DNA of 64,000 bases. It comes from Coturnix japonica (lineage: Eukaryota > Chordata > Aves > Galliformes > Phasianidae). This document shows, one piece after another, positions 57,096 through 64,000 of this stretch. Under the pieces are notes generated by a model. The model was not told the DNA's origin. It did not search any database and saw nothing but the letters and a program-made list of their open reading frames with translations. Within the stretch, counting starts at the first letter, position 1. Each line of letters starts with the position of its first letter. Made by a program: the position numbers and the translations under genes. Location: the NCBI RefSeq assembly GCF_001577835.2, contig NC_029519.1:25704045-25768044 (forward strand), read 5' to 3'.

Positions 57096-59005
57096 AATAT
57101 TACATATACATCAGCACCATAGTAAGGAGGGGGAAAAAAAAACAAAACCAAAAGGACAAAACCTCAAATCTATTAAAATCTATGTCTAGTACTTGGTCCC
57201 AGTACGGAGTATTTGGAGGAAGCTTTGCAAAGACAACAGCTCGGCGCTGGCTGCCATCCAAGCCTCAGGGCTGCTCTTCCCAGGGTGGTGGCTGTACCCC
57301 TCTGAACGCAGCTCCCAGTGGCCTGTCTGTGCCCCCATGCTGCTCCCTTGCCCCCATCCCTCAGGGTGCTGTCACTGTGGGCTGTCCCTTCCCTCAGGCT
57401 CGTCCCAACAAGAGCCGTCTGCCTATGGTGTGGCTGTGGGCTGAGAACTTCGGCTGGTGCTCTCGCTTGCTGCGCTGGGGCCTGACACAGCTCCTGCTGC
57501 AGCAGCAGCAGACAGGCAAACCTCTGCCATCTTTGTCAGTGACCGGAGTGGGACCTCGTACTGTGCTTCAGAACTGGGTAAGCACGACTTACCCTGATGG
57601 GCAGCTCTCAGCTGAGGAGGTGGCAGGTTTTGGAGGGCAGCTCTCCTTGGCTCAGGCCCCAACTGCATTGAGCAATCAGAATGGCCAGCATCTCTGTGCA
57701 AGATGTATCACCCCTTCACTGCAGTGCTCTTGGCACCAGTCCACACAGTGGAGATAGACAGTGGAGACAGTGATACGTCTGTTACCTAAAAGCGTATTTG
57801 GGCAGTCTCAATGTTTTTAATGCCTAAATCCATTATTTTAGCCATTCATGTGTGCTCTTTACTATAGTCCTTCCTCGGCTCCCATTTCTCAAATACTGCA
57901 GTGAATGTTATTCCAGCAAACAAAGGAGGTTAGACCAGCACCTGCTTAAAACAGAAGACCAGGTGACACTAAATGTCAGGTTGAGAGCCCAGACACGCCA
58001 ACCTGATACGCCTGCATTTTGCAATCTGAGAGAAGGAACTTGTTCCTGCTTGCCAGACTCTCCCTGCACATCTTCCCTTCTTCTCCTCCCCTCCCTGCCC
58101 CTTTGTGAAGAAAAGCACAGTGAGTTTACTTTGCTTTACACTGACAGATGGGATGTATGAAAAGATACCAGGGAGGGAGGAGAGACAAGGAACCTCCTTA
58201 GGATTTTTGCTGGTGTCCCCTGGTGCCTTGCAGCCCTTTAGCATCTCTCTCAGCTCTTTTCTGCAACCCGGGCACACAAAGTGCTCTGACAGGGAAGCAC
58301 TACTGCAAGTCCCTTGGGGACTAAATAGCTCCTTACACAAGTCACCCACTAAAGCCATCTCCAGCAGTGGTCCTGCAATCAAACTGTCCTCACTGCACAA
58401 CAACATTCATGTTCTGTTACACCCCTACTGGATTTTTATCACTCTGCAGTGGAAATGGCAACCTCTCCGTGACTGTTCAGATTTGTCACATGTGTGCCCC
58501 TTGTAGCAGCCCAGAGCCTGGCCATGGTTCGCTGAGGCCTGCCGACACTGGGGCTGGTCGTGGGCTTCTTTGGGCTTCCATCTGCTATCCTGAAAGCTGC
58601 AGCCTTCGCAATTAAATGAGGTGGGAGACACCAGGGCTACCCCATACTGCTGTGCAAGGAAGCCTCATTTCAGTGAAGAAAGACCACATTTTCCCTTCCG
58701 GAGGCATCAGCTGGCTTTTCCAGTTTCCCCATCCTGCCCCACACCCATGCAGCAGGTGCTGTCATGCAGCAGAGTCTGCTTGTGGAAGTCTTGTGATACC
58801 AATGTTCTCAGCATCACCCGAACCTTCCCAAGTTGGCTACAGATCAGCTTGATTTGCACGATTAAAAACAAAAGAAAACAAACGAAAGAACCCCAAACCA
58901 ATTCAAACAAAAAAACCCCAACAATCCAAAGATGGGGAGCACATCCAACCCTCTCCTTGATTTTTTCAAACGTAACAACCCACACTCCAGACTATACAAG
59001 CCCAT

Positions 59006-59997
59006 TCACTGGGGGTTTCCGAACAACTCATCGAGTTCTTGTATCCACTCATCCCCTGGTCCGCTCTTAATGATGGAGTCCACGAGGTCTGCGCCATCTG
59101 CTAAACTGGAGAATGAGCCCCCAGCTCCTTCATTACTATAGCTGTAAGATATGTCCTGAGTGGGATTCCTCTCATAAGCCTGGCCTTGGCTGCCCGGAGC
59201 GAAGCTACCACCTGGCATCTGCTGTGTGGGAGGCTGGCTAAAACCAGACATCGTGGGGACCCCCTGGCTTATTGCAGGCATCACCATCGGCCTGGCCTGG
59301 CTGGTACCCTGCTGCCCGGGCAGTGGCTGCAGCAGCTGTCTCCCCATTGCTGGGTTCAGGGCTCTCACTGTTCCGCTCGTGTCCACAACGGTCTGATTAA
59401 GTCCCTGTGGGAAATGCTGCTTGGGCAGCCGAGGCTGCCCCGACTGCATCGGGTACGTTGTGCCATTATTGAAAGGCCCGATTTCGCCGCTAGTCCTTCC
59501 GGGTATACCTTGCAAGCCTCGCTGCTGCCAGTTCTGCGTTCCCTGAGGGACAGTCCCCATCAGGTTCTGAAGCCGTGGTGCTTGTGGCCTGGGTAAGACC
59601 TGTCCCACCGCTCCTTTCATCTGCTGTTGATGCTGAGGAAGAGCAGAGTTTACCAGCATGTTCTGACCAAAACTGCTGACCATTCCCACCGCTTGTCCAG
59701 AGGCAGCTTGCCTCGTTCCCTGGCTTGCGTTATGCGCCATGTTCATGCCACTTTGGTTTGGGTGCTGCAACATTTGGCTCATCCCTGTGCTCATATTGTA
59801 CATTCCCGGCTGGCTGGAGGAGGTGTTGCTGTAAGGAGCCATGCCCAGGTCTGACTGGCCCACTGTGGTCGGCAGCGTGCTTGGGTTCTGGGAGGGACCC
59901 ATTGCCATCATGCTCGCGCTCTGGGCCATCAGTCGGGATGTCCTCATGCTCTGGAGCGCCGCTTGGTTTCTCGCAGCTGCTATATCCTGGGGAGAAC
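59006..59997 (-). CDS. MAML3: MAML3 last coding exon
   Basis: A 992-base coding part encoding 329 full residues plus the split Gly. The acceptor is GCGTAG, chosen over the CCCCAG 11 bases further in because it restores the FQGSPQDIAAA sequence known from the family. The stop is TGA (59008-59006). Confidence 0.94.
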
Positions 59998-62900
59998 CTA
60001 CGCCAGAAAGGGAGGAAGGTGAGAAAAAAACACGATCCTGTAAATCTTACACAAATCAACACGTCTGTGCTTAAGAGAGAATCTGTAGGAGCCTCATGCA
60101 TGACAGTGGGATTTCAGCTTGCTGTGCTTTTCCAGTGAATAAATTACTGTTTCACATGAAGGTTAGCAGAGAACTAGAAGGTTACCTGTCCTTGGGAGAC
60201 GTACCTGCAGCCTAATGGTAGCCGTACCTCAGAGATTATGCGCTCTGCGCACTGCTGTGGCTGCAGCCTCAGCGCTGCCCTGCCAAATCCCCACTTCTTG
60301 GAGCTGGGAGGCAGTACAGCTGAGTGTTACCCCAACCAGGAATCACTGATTGAGTTACGTATTTAATTTGTGAAGCGGGACACTGCTCCTGTCAATACAG
60401 ACCAGCAGCTTAATTTCCCATCAGGCCCCAAGCAAGGCTGGCAAGGTGAAAAGGCCGGCGGTTTACTATTAAGTAATTTTCAATTACGACAATTTAGGGA
60501 TTTGTACCCAAAGGGATTTGTGGCTTTGGATTTTTGAAGAACTGTGGCAATGTGATTCCTTCCACGTGTGATGTGCCATTACAGCCACGGTTACTTCCCT
60601 GCTAATGAGCTGCTCGCACTGCACAGCCACTGGGGCTAAAACAGGCCTGTCTTTCTGGTACTTTGCTGTGGCCAGCAAGTAGTTATTTTTGCAGTGACCC
60701 AGGAGTAAGTCTTCTTTCAAAAGGAAAAGCATTTTTTTGTTTGCGTGCATTTTTTTCCACAGGCCCGGGGATGATGCACATCCTGCTCTGTGCAGTAGCT
60801 ATTCCCTCACACTTCTGAAGCACTGTGATCAGAAGTGCTTAATCTTCTTCAGATACACCTGGTTCGGCTTCTACCAAGCAAACGGGAATGCTTCCAATGG
60901 CCTTCAATTGAAGCAAAAAGCTGAGCTTGAGTAACCTGTTTGAAGCTCCCTTTTAAATATCTCCATTGTCTTTCAGAAGCAAGCCTTGAAAATGGAAATG
61001 TCAGAGTCAGAAGACCAATCAATTTTTTAATAGCTCAGGAGGCAGAAATGAATGGATTTTCTTTACCATTGTTACTGATTAAGTCTATGGAAAGAAGAAA
61101 AATTGTTTTTTCGTGGACATTTAAAGCAAGGAAAGTGTATTAATGAATCAATATGATAAGCACATTTCAGTCCACCTCAGGCCAGTGATGGGAAACCAGA
61201 AAATCCTAACCTTGTTAAATTCCACACCGTGGCAGAGAACTGGACTGTGCTCATGTCTTCCTTTGAGGGGTGGGGGAATTATTGATTTCTGGGAAGCCAA
61301 TATGCTCCTGTATTTACTATCTTTATTTAAAAACAATTACCGGAGCTCTGATTGTGTCACAGGTTCGCTGTGGTTTTGAGTCAATACTGTACTGAACTAA
61401 ATAGAATCCTCAGCAGGCAGAGCTCCCAGAGCAAGATGCTCACAATTACCCCAGCTCAAATATCGCTAAATGCAAGAAAAAAAGTTGCTGCAAGAGTCAT
61501 AAATCGTACAACAAAATCAGGATGCTCTTAAATCAGCCCCTGCCTGTTGTCCCTCAGCAGCAGACAACGTACCTCAATGTCTGTGGAGACCAGAGAATGT
61601 TAGGCCCTGCTATTTATGTTGGCCAGATTCCCATGAGAAATGGCTATGAATAACCCAAGTGTCGCTCCTGTACCGTCACACACGATGCAATGGATGGCTA
61701 CATCTCGTTTTCCCTGCAGCAGGACGAGCTTCAGGAGGATGCTTTTAGCTCAGCTCTCCAACATATACATAAATGGAGCATTCTGTAGCATGAAGAGAGA
61801 CCATCTGGATCTTATTTGCAGAGGGCAAATGTACGGCAGCTTTCACTCCATCTATGCTACCAATTAAACAGCTTTCTTTAATGACTGGCACTAGGGTCCC
61901 CTTGATTTATTTTTTTAAATGTAGGTCAGCTCCTTCCTCCGCACTCGCAAGATACCTCTTCTTACACCCATTCCAGCCAGTGCTGATGAGTGCAGGTAAT
62001 GCTAAAAGCCTCTAGTGCACCTCTCACCAATTGTGGACTGCAAACAGCAGCTGCAAACTTCCAAAGGAGTCAGCCAAAGCGAGCGGCTCACTCTCTGCCT
62101 TTGGGAGCTGCTGAGCCTGGTGGGAGAGGCAGGGCTTCAGGCAAGAAGCAGTTAAAGGGGAGATGCAGCAGATTGGAAGATTTTGGGCCACATTCTGGTC
62201 TCGACTCCACATAACCCACTGTACTGGATTACAGCGTCATGAACAAATAGGAAAAAAAAAAAAGGTGCAATATTTATATTTAAATTGGCTCATTTATGAA
62301 AATGAATTCCTCGCTCTGTCACATTAGCCTAAACTCTCTTCTGCATTTCTTTTAAATTATACATATGAAGGCAAGGTTTCAAAAAAGCATTGACACAGAA
62401 AAGATTTTACATATGCTCCTCAAATAACGCGTGACAGTGCACACATACATTTTGATTTTGCAAACAAGTTATCGGGAAAGAATTCACTTCGTATAGAATT
62501 AATGCTGCCAAAAACAAGAATGGGAAGGCAATTAGAAGGAGCCACACTGCTGTCTGTCAGAGGAAGCTTTGGCTGTCTGCTCGCTTTCTGAGCACCAGAA
62601 CTGCAGTGTGCTCGCCTGCCTTGTTTCTGTTGCAGTTATGTGACACTATCATGGATACACAGCACAAGGACATGCTGGTTCCACGTATATTCAGAATCCA
62701 TGGCTGACGAAGGCATTCAGCTGATGAACCGTACCAAAAAAGCTCAGAATTAACCTTTTTCCTAAACCAAAATAATTACCCTCACATTCCCCAATTATTT
62801 GTGAGCACACTGAAATAATCCTTGCTTTGTGAGTTCATTACAGAAATCTCCATTTTCATCTCAGGTATTTCATTACATTTCTCACACCTGACATTTATCA

Positions 62901-63406
62901 GACACTACTGCTGGTCCTTCTCCAGGTGAAGGTGACCTCTGTGAAATTCCCTGCTCATCAAATTAAACAAAGTAGGACATGAAGAAGAGTAAAACCAGGA
63001 TCCAGCAAGTAATGCTGGCTGAAAAAAACACAACGATGAGGGTGAAGCAAACAAGATGAATCCACCGAACCCAGGAATCAAGCAGGCAAAACGTATGTCA
63101 AATACAAAATGCAGCTTTTGCTGAGCGGAACAGAAAGGAAATTAGAAACATGACCAAACATTCCAAGCTGGGCATTCCCCTTCTGTGAAATCTGTGGTAC
63201 ATGCAAGTGTACAACAGTCCACCTTCCTATTCTGCATCCACAAAATGCACAGGTTTTCGTACGCCCACTCCAGGGGTGTATTTTGCCTCCACAACACAAA
63301 AAAGAATGTGACTTTTACCTTGGAACTGATTGACCTGTTGCACTGGATATGGGCTCCGCTGTTGCTGCAGATGCTGCCGAGGCAAATGTGACTGCTGCTG
63401 CAACTG
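59006..63406 (-). CDS. MAML3: MAML3, Mastermind-like co-activator, C-terminal two exons (partial)
   Basis: Two minus-strand exons (63406-63319 and 59997-59006) join across a phase-1 intron and encode the last 359 residues. They start with a glutamine-rich stretch (QLQQQSHLPRQHLQQQ), then SPYPVQQVNQFQG|SPQDIAAARNQ. The long tail is Gln, Pro, Gly and Ser-rich with MYNMSTGMSQMLQHPNQSGM and ends with the acidic DEWIQELDELFGNPQ. MAML proteins bind the Notch intracellular domain with CSL and recruit p300 (family knowledge); that N-terminal helix is encoded beyond the window. The C-terminal acidic end fits the transactivation region of the family. Human MAML3 ends with the same DELFGNP as I recall it. 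The gene continues to the right. Confidence 0.96.
59998..63318 (-). other. MAML3: MAML3 intron
   Basis: A 3.3-kb intron from donor CAAG|GTAAAA to acceptor GCGTAG. No transposon or internal exon is recognised. The centre is AT-rich with low repeat content, the look of a constrained intron, but I cannot test conservation. Confidence 0.8.
63319..63406 (-). CDS. MAML3: MAML3 penultimate coding exon
   Basis: An 88-base exon of 29 codons plus one base, glutamine-rich (11 of 29 residues are Gln), ending NQFQ. The acceptor is TTTTCAG and the donor GTAAAA. Confidence 0.92.
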
Positions 63407-64000
63407 CTGAAAATGAATGAGGGAAAGAAAGCAGAAGTGAAAAAGATGATTAATTAATTAGTGAGCTGGAAAGAGGCTGGTGACAGAAGTGCTGCAGCAG
63501 AACCGCAGTGTTCCTTATCTAGCAAGTTGTTCTGGAGAGACAAGTAGAGACATTTGAAGAATCCTCCTGAGAGTACTTGGGCTACTCAACACACAGACTC
63601 CTTCTGGTTCAAAAAGGAATAAGTACTGAGGCTAACATTGTCTCTCCTTACTTACAAGCACTTCATCTTGACCTCTAAAGAGCAAACTGAACTGTCCTCA
63701 GGCTGAATGGGGAGGGAGGGTTATAAGAAAACTCAGCTCACCCAGGTCTGAGTGCTGCTGTATCCACACACCCTTTCCTTCCCCCAGCCCTGACAAGACC
63801 TGTATATATATGTATATATATATATAAATATTTTCCTATATATACTCCTGGTACAAGACTGCAGTCCACCTCTGCATCCACAGTGCTCAGCTGCAAAGGG
63901 CAATGCCTCCTAATCTGAGCACTGTGACCCAAGACCACTGCCTAGCCAGAACAGAAACAGCTACTAAGGCACATTTCCTCTTCCTCATGCTCTCTGGGGA
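63407..64000 (-). other. MAML3: MAML3 intron, cut by window edge
   Basis: Intronic flank of the penultimate exon. It contains the TA-rich repeat at 63801-63845 and no recognised exon. Confidence 0.7.
63801..63845. repeat. TA-rich microsatellite
   Basis: An imperfect (TA)n run with TGTATA units in a MAML3 intron. Confidence 0.85.

Larger units (their letters stand above)
56641..59005 (-). other. MAML3: Probable MAML3 3'UTR
   Basis: The minus strand after the MAML3 stop runs about 2.4 kb to an AATAAA at 56664-56659. It contains A-rich tracts and a TA-repeat stretch in transcript sense. A 191-codon open frame on the opposite strand (57182-57757) is not credible as a gene. Confidence 0.55.

Noticed and set aside
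57182-57757. A 191-codon plus-strand open frame
   Set aside because: It is antisense to the presumed MAML3 3'UTR, has no recognisable domain and no supporting splice or promoter signals.
59986-59997. Alternative MAML3 last-exon acceptor (CCCCAG at the inner position)
   Set aside because: Using it would break the frame from the preceding exon's phase; the outer GCGTAG acceptor gives the family sequence FQGSPQDIAAA.
59186-60138. Plus-strand open frames of about 135 codons across the MAML3 last exon
   Set aside because: They are antisense shadows of the MAML3 coding sequence.
1-64000. CRISPR arrays, tRNA or rRNA genes, DNA transposons with terminal inverted repeats, toxin systems
   Set aside because: None was found by reading; direct repeats present are simple-sequence runs, LTR copies or CR1 pieces.

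Overview
This is vertebrate, almost certainly avian, nuclear DNA. Several CR1 LINE fragments of the bird type are present, including one 3' end with the typical terminal octamer-like repeats. The genes have GT-AG introns, and the protein-coding order RAB33B - SETD7 - MGST2 - MAML3 is the conserved amniote order. A galliform bird is my best guess, but that is inference. There are no bacterial-type operons, CRISPR arrays or phage genes, and I see no tRNA or rRNA genes.

Layout. Bases 1-3740 are intergenic and repeat-rich. They hold a CR1 3' end, two copies of one LTR family in opposite orientation, and a CR1 fragment that one of those LTRs entered. RAB33B (+) has two coding exons (3888-4130, 6956-7399) and starts in a CpG island that abuts the CR1 tail. 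Bases 7400-16590 hold its presumed 3'UTR and then repeat-bearing intergenic DNA. A six-exon gene on the minus strand (16943-19475) encodes a 222-residue four-helix membrane protein that I cannot name with certainty. SETD7 (-) is complete in eight exons (25522-36365, 366 aa) and has about 6 kb of 3' flank that is probably UTR. Bases 36366-49225 are intergenic between the divergent SETD7 and MGST2. MGST2 (+) is complete in five exons (49226-54480, 147 aa). The last two coding exons of MAML3 (-) lie at 63319-63406 and 59006-59997, with the 3'UTR to about 56640.

The genes are functionally unrelated: a Golgi Rab GTPase, an unidentified membrane protein, a lysine methyltransferase, a leukotriene C4/glutathione MAPEG enzyme and a Notch co-activator. 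They are neighbours by conserved synteny, not members of one pathway. All exon joins were worked out by hand. For RAB33B, the membrane-protein gene, SETD7 and MGST2 they give an open frame from start to stop, and SETD7 and MGST2 match the remembered length of the human protein exactly.

I found no convincing new biological system. The points most worth following are the membrane-protein gene with a C-terminal PPPY motif between RAB33B and SETD7, the inverted pair of solo LTRs that both keep an internal splice-donor-like site beside RAB33B, an internal CR1 endonuclease-domain fragment just upstream of the last MGST2 exon, and the very long SETD7 3' flank that runs almost into the next gene.
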